The notes beneath the pieces are model-generated. The model had not been told where the DNA came from. It was given only the letters and a program-made list of their open reading frames with translations, and searched no databases. Positions 19,301-27,209 of a stretch of DNA of 64,000 nucleotides are shown here, piece by piece (position 1 is the first letter of the stretch; the number at the start of each line of letters is the position of its first letter). Made by a program: the position numbers and the translations under genes. The DNA is from DASXKD01 sp963703605 (GTDB lineage: Bacteria > Actinomycetota > Actinomycetes > Streptosporangiales > Streptosporangiaceae): assembly GCA_963703605.1 (NCBI GenBank), contig CAVPFC010000045.1:1-64000 (forward strand), read 5' to 3'.

Positions 19301-19544
19301 TCCGGCCGTCCGCCAGCTCCAGGACCACGTCCGCGAGGTCGATCAGCGTCCGGTCGTGCGTCGCCACCACCGCGGTCACGTCCTCGGAGCGGACGACCGC
19401 GGCGAGCAGGACCATGATCTGCCGGCCGGTCTCGGAATCGAGCTGGCCGGTCGGCTCGTCGGCGATCAGCGGCTTGGGGCTGCCCGCCAGGGCCCGGGCG
19501 ATGGCGACCCGCTGCCGCTGCCCGCCGGGCAGCTCGCCGGGGCG
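19287..19544 (-). pseudogene. ABC transporter ATPase, 3' fragment only
   Basis: About 85 codons in one frame give the C-terminal half of a LolD/MacB-type ATPase: signature LPGGQRQRVAIARALAG, Walker B PLIADEPTGQLDS, H-loop VVATHD and a natural end GRITRR-stop. Walker A and the N-terminal half are missing. The fragment starts immediately after the TAG stop of the ROK gene and in the same frame, so it has no start codon of its own. A deletion or a misjoin is likely. Confidence 0.8.
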
Positions 19545-20837
19545 CTAGTCGTCGGCGACGGAGGCCAGGAGGGCGGAGCGGGCCTGGTCGACGGCGGCGA
19601 GCAGCGCGCCGCGCAGCACGGGAGCAACGGGCACGGCCGTGGGCACCACGTCGGGGGTCACCGGGAAGATCCGGCCGACCTCGGTGCTCACCCGGCCGGC
19701 CAGCGCTTCGCCGCCCGCCTGGCCCACCTCGCCGCCGAGCACCACGAGCTCGGGGTCGAGCGTGACCACGACCGACGCCACGCCCACCGCCACCCGGCGG
19801 GCCAGGTCGTCCAGGAAGGCCTCGCCGCCGGGCTCGCCGGCCTGCGCCGCGGCCACCGCCTCCGCCACCGACTCGCCGGCCGGCCCCAGGGCGGGGGCCC
19901 GCTCACCGGGGGCCCGCTCACCGGCGGCCTGCCCGGCCGCGAACCGATCGCCCGCACCCGCGGTGAAGCCGTACTGCTCCGCGAGCATGCGCACCGAACG
20001 GGCGTCAACGAGCGAGCGGAACCCGCCCGTCCCCGGGTGGATGAGATCCTCGGGCAACGGAACCCCGGGCACCGGGAGGTAGCCGATCTCGCCCGCGGCG
20101 CCCCTGGCCCCCCGGTGCAGCCGGCCGCCGAGGATCGTGGCCAGGCCGAGGCCGACCCCGAGCCAGACCAGGACGAAGTCGTCCATTCCCTGGGCGGCGC
20201 CCAGCGCGTGCTCGGCCATGGCGGCGAGGTTGACGTCGTTCTCGATCGTGACGGGGCGGCGCAGGTCCTGGCGGAGGGCGTCGAGCACGCCCTCGTGCCA
20301 GTCGGGCATGTCCACGAACAGCCGCACGTCGCCGGTGCGCGCGTCGACCATGCCGCCGGTGCCGATCACGAAGGCCCGCAACTCCTCGGCCTCCACCTGG
20401 GCGGAACGGCAGGCGGTGGACACCGCGTTGCGGACCAGCTGGACCGGGTTGCGGGCCCCGTTCGGGTCCACGGTCACCTCGGTCAGCAGCCGCCCGGTCA
20501 CGTCGGCGACGCCCGCGGTGACCGCCTCCGGCGACACGTCGAGCGCGGCCACGTAAGCGCTGGAGGGCACGACCGCGTAGACCGCGGCGCTGGGCCCGCG
20601 GCCGCCGGCGAGCTGGCCGGTGACCGTCACCAGGCCGCGTTCCTGGAGACGGGTGAGCGTCTGTGAGGCGGTGACCTTGGACAGGCCGGTGCGCTCGCCG
20701 ACCTGCGAGCGGGTCAGCGCTCCCTCGGTCAGCAGCAGCTCGAGCGCCGCGCAGTCGTTGATCTCCCGCAGCAGGCTCGGAGTGCCTGGCCGTAGAGCCA
20801 ATGCGGTCCCCCCGTCACGTAGGTATCGATCCGGCAA
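19545..20837 (-). CDS. ROK-family transcriptional regulator
   Basis: 430 residues: an N-terminal winged helix-turn-helix (about 25-85; LTRSQVGERTGLSKVTASQT) and a ROK sugar-kinase-like domain (TGGMVDARTG, ENDVNLAAMAEH, GVGLGLATILGG). The usual zinc motif CxCGxxGCxE after GEIGYLP is missing, so the kinase fold is probably only a sensor. A short duplication (GERAPGERAP) lies near residue 310, from two copies of a 16-base unit at about 19896-19925. It diverges from a sugar ABC importer and probably represses it until the sugar is bound. Confidence 0.87.
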   Translation of the reverse strand: MPDRYLRDGGTALALRPGTPSLLREINDCAALELLLTEGALTRSQVGERTGLSKVTASQTLTRLQERGLVTVTGQLAGGRGPSAAVYAVVPSSAYVAALDVSPEAVTAGVADVTGRLLTEVTVDPNGARNPVQLVRNAVSTACRSAQVEAEELRAFVIGTGGMVDARTGDVRLFVDMPDWHEGVLDALRQDLRRPVTIENDVNLAAMAEHALGAAQGMDDFVLVWLGVGLGLATILGGRLHRGARGAAGEIGYLPVPGVPLPEDLIHPGTGGFRSLVDARSVRMLAEQYGFTAGAGDRFAAGQAAGERAPGERAPALGPAGESVAEAVAAAQAGEPGGEAFLDDLARRVAVGVASVVVTLDPELVVLGGEVGQAGGEALAGRVSTEVGRIFPVTPDVVPTAVPVAPVLRGALLAAVDQARSALLASVADD

Positions 20838-21030
20838 CAGAGCGAAACTGACCCCTCACGGGGTCTATTTTATAGGAAAGTTTCTTGTTAGTTTAACTCC
20901 TACCCGGTCCGCTCAGAGAAACCCATCCGGTGACTGGGGGACGACGCCGGGCGGCCCCGGCGCCGTCCACCGGCTCACCGGCCCGGACAAGCCACCCTGA
21001 GCCTGGACGACGCGAAGGGAGACAGCAAAG
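20838..21030. promoter_or_regulatory. ROK/ABC divergent control region with AT-rich operator
   Basis: An AT-rich patch at about 20868-20905 stands out. It contains GAAAGTTTC (an inverted repeat) and GTTAGTTTAAC (GTTA/TAAC arms), with AGTTT repeated about one helical turn apart. This is a plausible binding site for the ROK protein. AAGGGAGA near 21015 is the ribosome site of the solute-binding protein gene. Confidence 0.5.
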
Positions 21031-22368
21031 GTGAGGAACAGAAAGGCCGCCGCGGCCATCCTAGCGGCCTCGGCCCTCACGGCCCTAGCCGCCGGATGTG
21101 GGTCCAGCAGCACACCATCCTCTTCGTCCGGCTCGGTGCCGGCCCAGCTCACCGTCTGGCGGATGGGGAACTCCACCCCGGCGCAGGTGACCTGGATGAA
21201 CGGGATAGTCACCCAGTTCCACCAGGACTATCCCGCCTACGCCAAGACCAAGATCCATGTGGTCTTCGTGCCGTGGGGTAACCGGACCACCGACTGGACC
21301 ACCGCGTACAGCAGCGGCAAGAACGGCCCGGACGTCACCGAGCTGGGAAACACCGACACGCCCACCCAGGCGTCGCTCGGCATGCTCGCCAACATCGCCA
21401 CCGACGTGCACAAATGGTCCCCCAGTTCGACCATCGTCAAGGGCATGCTGGCCAACGACACCGTCGGCGGCAGCATCTACGCGGTGCCGTGGTTCGGCGG
21501 CGTGCGCGGCATCTGGTACCGGAAGGACCAGTTCACCAAAGCGGGCATCACCTCGCCGCCGGCGAGCTGGGCGCAGCTCGTCGCCGACGCGAAGCTGCTC
21601 CAGAAGAAGTTCCCCGGCACCTGGGGGCTCGGCGCGCCCAGCGACTACACCAACGCCATCGTCAGCTTCATCTGGGGCGCCGGCGGCCAGGTCGCGGTCG
21701 ACCAGGGCGGCAAGTGGGTCGCCGAGCTGAACAGCCCGCAGTCCGAGGCCGGCATCAAGTTCTACGCCGACCTGTACCTGACCGACCACGTGTCGCCGAA
21801 GACCTACGTCGGCCAGACCGAGCTGGGCGCGCCGGGGGCCACCTCCGGCGGCTCGAACGAGGACTTCGCGCTCGGCAAGCTGGACATGTACATCGACGGG
21901 CCGTGGGCCAAGGCGGAGTTCCCGAAGAACGCGGTGGACACGGCCAACTTCGCCTCGTTCCCGATCCCCGGCAGCAGCAGCGGCCAGTCGCCGGCCTTCG
22001 CCGGCGGTTCCGACCTGGCCGTCTGGAAGCTGACCAAGTACCCCACGGCGGCCTGGGACCTGGTCAAGACGATGGACAGCGTCAGCAACTCCACCTCGTT
22101 CGCCAACTCGCAGGGATTCTTCCCGCCGTACACCACCCAGCTCACCGGCGGCGCCTACAGCAGCAACCCGCTGCTGTCCGGGTTCGCGAAGGCGGCGACC
22201 GTCACCCAGATCTCGCCGCTGAACGCCAAGAACTGGGCGATCGCCGACACCACCGACGCGGTCATCCCGACAATGATGAAGGCGCTGATGCAGGGCGCTA
22301 ACTTCACCCAGACCGTCAACACGGCCAACGCCGAACTCCAGAGCATCCTCAACACAGGGAAGAAGTGA
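21031..22368 (+). CDS. Sugar ABC transporter substrate-binding lipoprotein
   Basis: 445 residues. The signal peptide ends in the lipobox LAAGC (Cys 23), followed by a Ser-rich linker and a type 1 extracellular solute-binding fold (family MalE/UgpB). It should capture an oligosaccharide at the membrane surface and pass it to the two permeases downstream. GTG start with AAGGGAGA upstream. The stop overlaps the next GTG (GTGA). The nearby GH3 hexosaminidase suggests an amino-sugar substrate such as a chito- or muropeptide-derived oligosaccharide, but the binding residues do not prove it. No ATPase is encoded here; such systems usually share MsiK. Confidence 0.9.
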   Translation: MRNRKAAAAILAASALTALAAGCGSSSTPSSSSGSVPAQLTVWRMGNSTPAQVTWMNGIVTQFHQDYPAYAKTKIHVVFVPWGNRTTDWTTAYSSGKNGPDVTELGNTDTPTQASLGMLANIATDVHKWSPSSTIVKGMLANDTVGGSIYAVPWFGGVRGIWYRKDQFTKAGITSPPASWAQLVADAKLLQKKFPGTWGLGAPSDYTNAIVSFIWGAGGQVAVDQGGKWVAELNSPQSEAGIKFYADLYLTDHVSPKTYVGQTELGAPGATSGGSNEDFALGKLDMYIDGPWAKAEFPKNAVDTANFASFPIPGSSSGQSPAFAGGSDLAVWKLTKYPTAAWDLVKTMDSVSNSTSFANSQGFFPPYTTQLTGGAYSSNPLLSGFAKAATVTQISPLNAKNWAIADTTDAVIPTMMKALMQGANFTQTVNTANAELQSILNTGKK

Positions 22369-23387
22369 CGGATCTGTCGACCCAGGACCGGCCGGGGCAA
22401 CTCGGCCGGTCCGGGGACGGCCCACCGCCGGATCCCGGTGTGCTCCCGGCCCGGGTCCGGGCCGGAATGTTCGTGCGGCGCTACCACCTGGCCCCGTACC
22501 TGCTGCTGATCCCGGCCCTCGCCGGGGTCGCCTGGCTCATCGTGTGGCCGGCCATCCAGGTGGGCCTGTTCTCGCTCCAGAACTACGGGATCCAGCAGCT
22601 GGCCGGCGTGGCGCCCACCCAGTGGGTCGGCCTGGCCAACTTCGCCACGATCTTCAAGGACCCGGAGTTCTGGATCTCGCTGCGCAACAGCTGCGTGTTC
22701 GCGGCGGTGGTGGTCCCGCTGACCCTGGTGACCGGCACGTGCGTGGGCCTGTTGCTGAACCGGCTCGGCCGGCGCATGTCGGTCGTGGTCAGCGCGACCA
22801 CGCTGCTCGCCTGGGCCACCCCCACGGTGGCCGCGACGGTGACCTTCTACTGGATATTCAACCCGGACGGCGGGGTGGTCGACTGGGCGCTGGCGCACCT
22901 GCCGGGCTGGCTCGGCGGCGGCGCGGCGACCTGGGCCGGGTTCAACTGGATGAGCTCGGTGGTGCCGGTCTACACGGTGGCCACCCTGCTCCTGGTCTGG
23001 CAGGGCTTCCCGTTCATCGCGGTCAGCGTGCTGGCCGGGCTCAAGACCGTGCCCGCCGAGCTGTACGAGGCCGCGCGGGTCGACGGGGCCGGCCCCTGGC
23101 GGGTGTTCTGGAAGATCACCTATCCGCTGCTGAAGCCGATCTTCCTGGTGCTGCTGCTGTTGTCGGTGATCTGGGACTTCGGGGTGTTCCCGCAGCTGTT
23201 CATCCTCACCGGCTCGGGCGCCAACCTCGACGAGTACAACCTCGGCATCTACGTCTACCAGCAGGCGTTCTCCACCCCGCCGAGCTACGGCCTCGGCGGC
23301 GCGCTGGCCCTGGTGCTGACGGTCATCCTGATGATCATCACCGTCGGCTACGTGCGGGCGTCGATCAGGCAAGGAGCGTTGCAGTGA
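22365..23387 (+). CDS. Sugar ABC transporter permease 1
   Basis: 340 residues, six transmembrane helices (MalF/UgpA type) and the EAA loop EAARVDGAGPWRVFWKI (about residue 238) that docks on the ATPase. A hydrophilic N-terminal extension of about 40 residues precedes the first helix. Coupled to both neighbours by 4-base overlaps. Confidence 0.9.
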   Translation: MTDLSTQDRPGQLGRSGDGPPPDPGVLPARVRAGMFVRRYHLAPYLLLIPALAGVAWLIVWPAIQVGLFSLQNYGIQQLAGVAPTQWVGLANFATIFKDPEFWISLRNSCVFAAVVVPLTLVTGTCVGLLLNRLGRRMSVVVSATTLLAWATPTVAATVTFYWIFNPDGGVVDWALAHLPGWLGGGAATWAGFNWMSSVVPVYTVATLLLVWQGFPFIAVSVLAGLKTVPAELYEAARVDGAGPWRVFWKITYPLLKPIFLVLLLLSVIWDFGVFPQLFILTGSGANLDEYNLGIYVYQQAFSTPPSYGLGGALALVLTVILMIITVGYVRASIRQGALQ

Positions 23388-24295
23388 CCACGCAGCAGAC
23401 CGCGGTGCGCGCAACCGGGATGGTGCCAGCCGGCGTTATGCACCGAAGAACCTCGGCCAGGCTGCGCGCGGCCGCCCTCAACGGCGCCGGGGTGCTGGTG
23501 GCGGTGGTGACGCTCGCCCCGATCGTGTGGATGATCTCGACCGCGTTCAAGCCGCGGGCCGAAATCTTCTCGCTCACCCCGCACATCCTGCCCGCCCACC
23601 CGACGGTGGCCAACTTCGGCCGGGTGTTCAGCGGCAGCGCGATCGGCATCTCGTTCTGGACCTTCTTCCGGAACAGCCTGTTCGTCACCGCGGCCGCGGT
23701 GCTCGCCTCGTCGCTGCTCGCCCTGCTGGCGGCGGTGGCGGTGGCCCGGTTCCGGTTCCGGTTCCGCGCCTCGTTCCTGATCATGCTGCTCGTGGTGCAG
23801 ATGCTGCCGCAGCAGGCGCTGGTCATCGCGCTGTTCATCAATTTCAGGGCGCTCAACCTGCTGGACAGCCTGACCGGCCTCGCCCTGGTCTACACCGCGT
23901 TCGCGCTGCCGATCTCCATCTGGATGCTGCGCAACTTCGTCGCCGCGGTGCCCAGGGAGATGGAGGAGGCGGCGGCCATCGACGGCGCCGGCCCGGCCCG
24001 GATCTTCTGGCGCATCCTGTTCCCGCTTGTCGCGCCCGGCCTGGTGGCGACCAGCGTGTTCTCGTTCATCTACGCCTGGAACGAGTACATATTCGCGCTG
24101 ACGTTCCTGAGCCCCAATTACCCGGCGAAGTTCACCCTGCCCATTTATGTGACCTACTTCATGGGCCAGCGAAGCTCCGACTGGGGAGCGATCATGGCCG
24201 CGTCCACGCTGTACACCATCCCGCCGATCGTGTTCTTCCTGATCGTGCAGCGAAAGATGGCCCGCGGCCTGGTGGCGGGAGCGGTGAAAGGATGA
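23384..24295 (+). CDS. Sugar ABC transporter permease 2
   Basis: 303 residues from GTG 23384 (overlapping the previous stop), six helices (MalG/UgpE type), EAA loop EEAAAIDGAGPARIFWRI. It completes the importer with the preceding permease. The last residues (ARGLVAGAVKG) are typical. Confidence 0.9.
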   Translation: MTTQQTAVRATGMVPAGVMHRRTSARLRAAALNGAGVLVAVVTLAPIVWMISTAFKPRAEIFSLTPHILPAHPTVANFGRVFSGSAIGISFWTFFRNSLFVTAAAVLASSLLALLAAVAVARFRFRFRASFLIMLLVVQMLPQQALVIALFINFRALNLLDSLTGLALVYTAFALPISIWMLRNFVAAVPREMEEAAAIDGAGPARIFWRILFPLVAPGLVATSVFSFIYAWNEYIFALTFLSPNYPAKFTLPIYVTYFMGQRSSDWGAIMAASTLYTIPPIVFFLIVQRKMARGLVAGAVKG

Positions 24296-24312
24296 GGCGC
24301 CCGCCACTGGCC

Positions 24313-24449
24313 TCAGCCGTCACGCCGCAGGCGCCGGGCCCAACGCCGCATAAGGCGCCCCAGGCGCCGTTGCGGTGTCCCGGCGCCGAGGACCAGCCTC
24401 CCGAAGCCAGCGAGGCCCCAGGCCGAGCGCCCGCGAGGGAGGCAAACAG
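24313..24449 (+). repeat. Leader repeat, copy B (before the GH3 gene)
   Basis: CACGCCGCAGGCGCCGGGCC, then CCCGGCGCCGAG, CCTCCCGAAGCCAGCGAGGC and GCCCGCGAGGGAGGCAAA, ending at ATG 24450. It matches the minus-strand sequence before cobQ and, in part, that before chlID. GAGGGAGG at 24435-24442 is the ribosome site. Confidence 0.75.
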
Positions 24450-25982
24450 ATGATGAGCGGGGCCGCGGGGGCCAACGGATCCCTCAGCCGCTTCGCGGAC
24501 GCCATTCTCCTCCCGCCGTTTCCGGGGCCGTCCGCACCACAATGGTTGCTCCATGCGCTGGAAAACGGCCTTGCGGGCGTTACGCTATTCGGCCCTAACG
24601 TGTCCGGGCCCGAGCAGTTGTCGGCGCTGACTGCGGCGCTGCGCGCCGCGGCCCCCGAGCCGGTCATCGCGATCGACGAGGAGGGCGGTGACGTGACCAG
24701 GCTCGCCCACCTGACCGGGAGCCCCTATCCCGGCAACGCGGCCCTCGGCGCGGTCGACGACGTGGGGCTGACCAGAGCCGTGTACCGGGCGCTCGGCACC
24801 GACCTGGCCGCGGTCGGTGTCAACATGGACCTGGCCCCGTCGGTTGACGTGAACACCGCGGCGGGCAACCCGATCATCGGCACGCGTTCCTTCGGCGCGA
24901 GCACCGCCCTGGTGAGCCGGCACGCGGCCGCGGCGGTGCACGGGCTCCAGTCGGCCGGGGTGGCCGCGTGCGCCAAGCACTTCCCCGGTCACGGCAGCAC
25001 CCGCGACGACACCCATCTCATGGTCGCCACCATCGACGGCGACCTCGCCCGGGTGCGCGAGCGTGACCTGCCGCCGTTCGCCGCGGCGATCGCGGCGGGG
25101 GTCGCCGCGATCATGCCGGGCCACCTCCGGCTGTCCGGCGTGACGGGGGACCGGCCGGCCACCCAGTCGCCCGGTGCGCTCGGCTGGCTGCTGCGCGGCG
25201 AACTCGGCTTCACCGGGGTGATCATCTCCGACGCGCTGGAGATGCGGGCCGTCAGCAAGCGGAACGGCATCGCCGACGCGGCCGTGCGCGCGGTCGCGGC
25301 GGGCGTGGACCTGCTCTGCCTGGGCCGTGACCAGGCCGAGGGGGACTACCTCGCGGTCCGGGGCGCGCTGGCGGCCGCGGCGGCGGAGGGCACCCTGCCC
25401 CCGGACCGGCTGGCCGAGGCGGCGGAGCGGGTGGCCAGGTTCCGGGCGATGCTCGCCGCGGGGGCGCTGCCGCCGGGACTCGGCGCGGATTCCTGGCCCG
25501 GCGCCCCGCCGGAGGCGCCGCTGCCGCCCGGCGACGGGATCGGGCTGGCGGCGGCGCGGCGCGCGCTGCGGGTCACCGGCTCGCCCGGCATAGTCACCGA
25601 CCCGGTGGTGATCGAGGTCGCCCCGCCCGGGAACGTCGCCGTGGGCGTCGTGCCCTGGGGCCTGGAGCCGTGGCTGCCGGAGGGCAGCGTCGTCCGGGTG
25701 CCCGCCGGGGGCGCCCGGGCCGAGCGGCAGGTCGCCGAGGCGCTGCGGCACGCCGCCGGGCGGTCGGTGATCGCCGTGGTCCGGGACGCCCACCGCGATC
25801 CCGGCGCCCAGGCGGTCATCACCCGCCTGCTCGCGGCGCGCCCGGACACGATCGTGCTGGAGATGGGGCTGCCCGTGTGGCGGCCCGCGGCGCGGACCTA
25901 CCTGGCCACCTACGGGGCGTCCCGGACGAGCGGCCAGGCCGCCGCGGAGATGCTCGGGCTCACCACGCCCGGCGCCGCCTGA
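24450..25982 (+). CDS. nagZ: Beta-N-acetylhexosaminidase, glycoside hydrolase family 3
   Basis: 510 residues with the GH3 NagZ signature KHFPGHGSTRDDTH (about residue 175) and the nucleophile Asp in IISDALEMRAV. No signal peptide is visible, so it is probably cytoplasmic and releases N-acetylglucosamine from imported chito-oligosaccharides or muropeptides. A C-terminal domain beyond the barrel (about 350-510) is present, as in many actinobacterial forms. ATG 24450 or 24453 follows GAGGGAGG supplied by leader repeat B. It lies 154 bases behind the importer genes and fits their sugar-uptake role. Confidence 0.88.
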   Translation: MMSGAAGANGSLSRFADAILLPPFPGPSAPQWLLHALENGLAGVTLFGPNVSGPEQLSALTAALRAAAPEPVIAIDEEGGDVTRLAHLTGSPYPGNAALGAVDDVGLTRAVYRALGTDLAAVGVNMDLAPSVDVNTAAGNPIIGTRSFGASTALVSRHAAAAVHGLQSAGVAACAKHFPGHGSTRDDTHLMVATIDGDLARVRERDLPPFAAAIAAGVAAIMPGHLRLSGVTGDRPATQSPGALGWLLRGELGFTGVIISDALEMRAVSKRNGIADAAVRAVAAGVDLLCLGRDQAEGDYLAVRGALAAAAAEGTLPPDRLAEAAERVARFRAMLAAGALPPGLGADSWPGAPPEAPLPPGDGIGLAAARRALRVTGSPGIVTDPVVIEVAPPGNVAVGVVPWGLEPWLPEGSVVRVPAGGARAERQVAEALRHAAGRSVIAVVRDAHRDPGAQAVITRLLAARPDTIVLEMGLPVWRPAARTYLATYGASRTSGQAAAEMLGLTTPGAA

Positions 25983-25989
25983 GTGGCGG

Positions 25990-26124
25990 TCAGCCGAAGG
26001 TGACGCACTGGGTCAGGTCGCTGGGGGCGGAGTTCCCGTCGCGCGGCGGGAACGGCGCCCCGTTGGCCTGGTAGTTGGAGCCCCTGGGCGTGCTCTTGTC
26101 GAAATTGTGGTTGATCGAGGCCAT
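25990..26124 (-). CDS. Possible 44-residue peptide, unknown
   Basis: A short ORF starting at ATG 26124: MASINHNFDKSTPRG at the N-terminus and SDLTQCVTFG at the C-terminus, rich in N, S and P with one Cys. No clear ribosome site and no recognised family. Its composition is unlike random GC-rich frames. It sits between the convergent GH3 gene and the LLM gene. It could be a real small protein or a leftover 3' end. Confidence 0.3.
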   Translation of the reverse strand: MASINHNFDKSTPRGSNYQANGAPFPPRDGNSAPSDLTQCVTFG

Positions 26125-26156
26125 GGTCGGCAGGCTTGAGCCCACTCGCGGCAGCG

Positions 26157-26183
26157 GTGAAAATAACAGCTCGTTATTAATTG
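26157..26183 (-). terminator. Terminator-like hairpin after the LLM gene
   Basis: On the minus strand AATAAC-GAGCT-GTTATT forms a six-base-pair stem followed by TTC, about 25 bases after the stop at 26205. The AT-rich patch is unusual for this genome. Confidence 0.45.
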
Positions 26184-26204
26184 ATGACCATAAGTGACTA
26201 GGGC

Positions 26205-27200
26205 TCAGAGCGCGTTGATGATGTGCGTCGCGTAGGCATCCAGGGTGTAGTCCTGCGCGTCGTGCATGAGGTACACGCTGAAGTTGTCGGCGCCGATCTC
26301 GCGCAGCTCCGCGAGCCGCTCCAGGTGCCGCTCCGCCGGGCCGAGCAGGCAGAACCTGTCCACGATGTCGTCGGGAACGAACGCGGTGGACGGGTTGTCC
26401 GCCTTGCCGTGGTGGGAGTAGTCGTAGCCCTCCCTGGCCCTGATGTAGTCGGTCAGCGCGCGGGGCACCGCGTCCCCGGTGTCGCCGTAGCGGGCCACCA
26501 GGTCGGCGACGTGGTTGCCCACCATGCCGCCGAACCAGCGGGTCTGGTCCCGCATGTGCGCGTAGTCGTCGCCGATGTAGGCGGGGGCCGCCACGCAGAA
26601 GGTCAGCGCCGAGGGATCCCGCCCGGCGGCCGCCGCCGCCGCCCGGACCGCGGTGATGGTCCACCGGGCGATGTCCGGGTCGGCGCACTGCAGGATGAAC
26701 CCGTCCGCCTCCTCGCCGCACACCTTCAGCGCCTTGGGCCCGTAGGCCGCCATCCACACCTCCAGGTGGCCGTCACGCACCCACGGAATGCGCACCTTGG
26801 TGCCGTCGTAGTCCACCTCCCGGCCCTCGGCCAGGTCGCGGATGTCCCGGATCGCACGGGCCAGCGTGGCCAGCGAGGACGGGGTCCGGCCGAGCACGCG
26901 CATCGCCGAGTCGCCGCGGCCGATGCCGCACACGGTGCGGTTGCCGAACATGTCGTTCAGCGTGGCGAACAGCGACGCGGTCACCGACGGCTCGCGCGAC
27001 AGCGGGTTGGTGACCATCGGGCCGACCGTCACGTGGCTGGTGGCCGACAGGATCTGCGAGTAGATGACGAATGGCTCCTGCCACAGCACGGCGGAGTCGA
27101 ACGTCCAGACGTGGCTGAACCCGCCGAGATCCGCCCGGGCGGCCAGCTCGATGACCCGGCTCGCGGGCGGGTCGGTCTGAAGCACCAAGCCGATATCCAT
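26205..27200 (-). CDS. LLM-class F420-dependent oxidoreductase (CPS_4043-like)
   Basis: 331 residues with the luciferase-like TIM barrel. Visible pieces: MDIGLVLQTDPPA, HVWTFDS, VTVGPMVTNP, GIGRGDSAMRVLG and a W-containing RIPWVRDG loop. It resembles the subfamily found next to dihydropyrimidinase genes. Expected to move hydride with coenzyme F420 (or FMN). ATG 27200 has a GGGGGG-rich site 5 bases upstream and lies 9 bases after the hydantoinase stop, so it is the last gene of the operon. The substrate is unknown; a pyrimidine or its reduced form is inferred from context. Confidence 0.85.
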   Translation of the reverse strand: MDIGLVLQTDPPASRVIELAARADLGGFSHVWTFDSAVLWQEPFVIYSQILSATSHVTVGPMVTNPLSREPSVTASLFATLNDMFGNRTVCGIGRGDSAMRVLGRTPSSLATLARAIRDIRDLAEGREVDYDGTKVRIPWVRDGHLEVWMAAYGPKALKVCGEEADGFILQCADPDIARWTITAVRAAAAAAGRDPSALTFCVAAPAYIGDDYAHMRDQTRWFGGMVGNHVADLVARYGDTGDAVPRALTDYIRAREGYDYSHHGKADNPSTAFVPDDIVDRFCLLGPAERHLERLAELREIGADNFSVYLMHDAQDYTLDAYATHIINAL

Positions 27201-27209
27201 CTGGCCCCC

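Noticed and set aside
22155..23414. Long minus-strand ORF across the permease gene
   Set aside because: Shadow frame; no domain, and the plus-strand permease has clear helices and an EAA motif.
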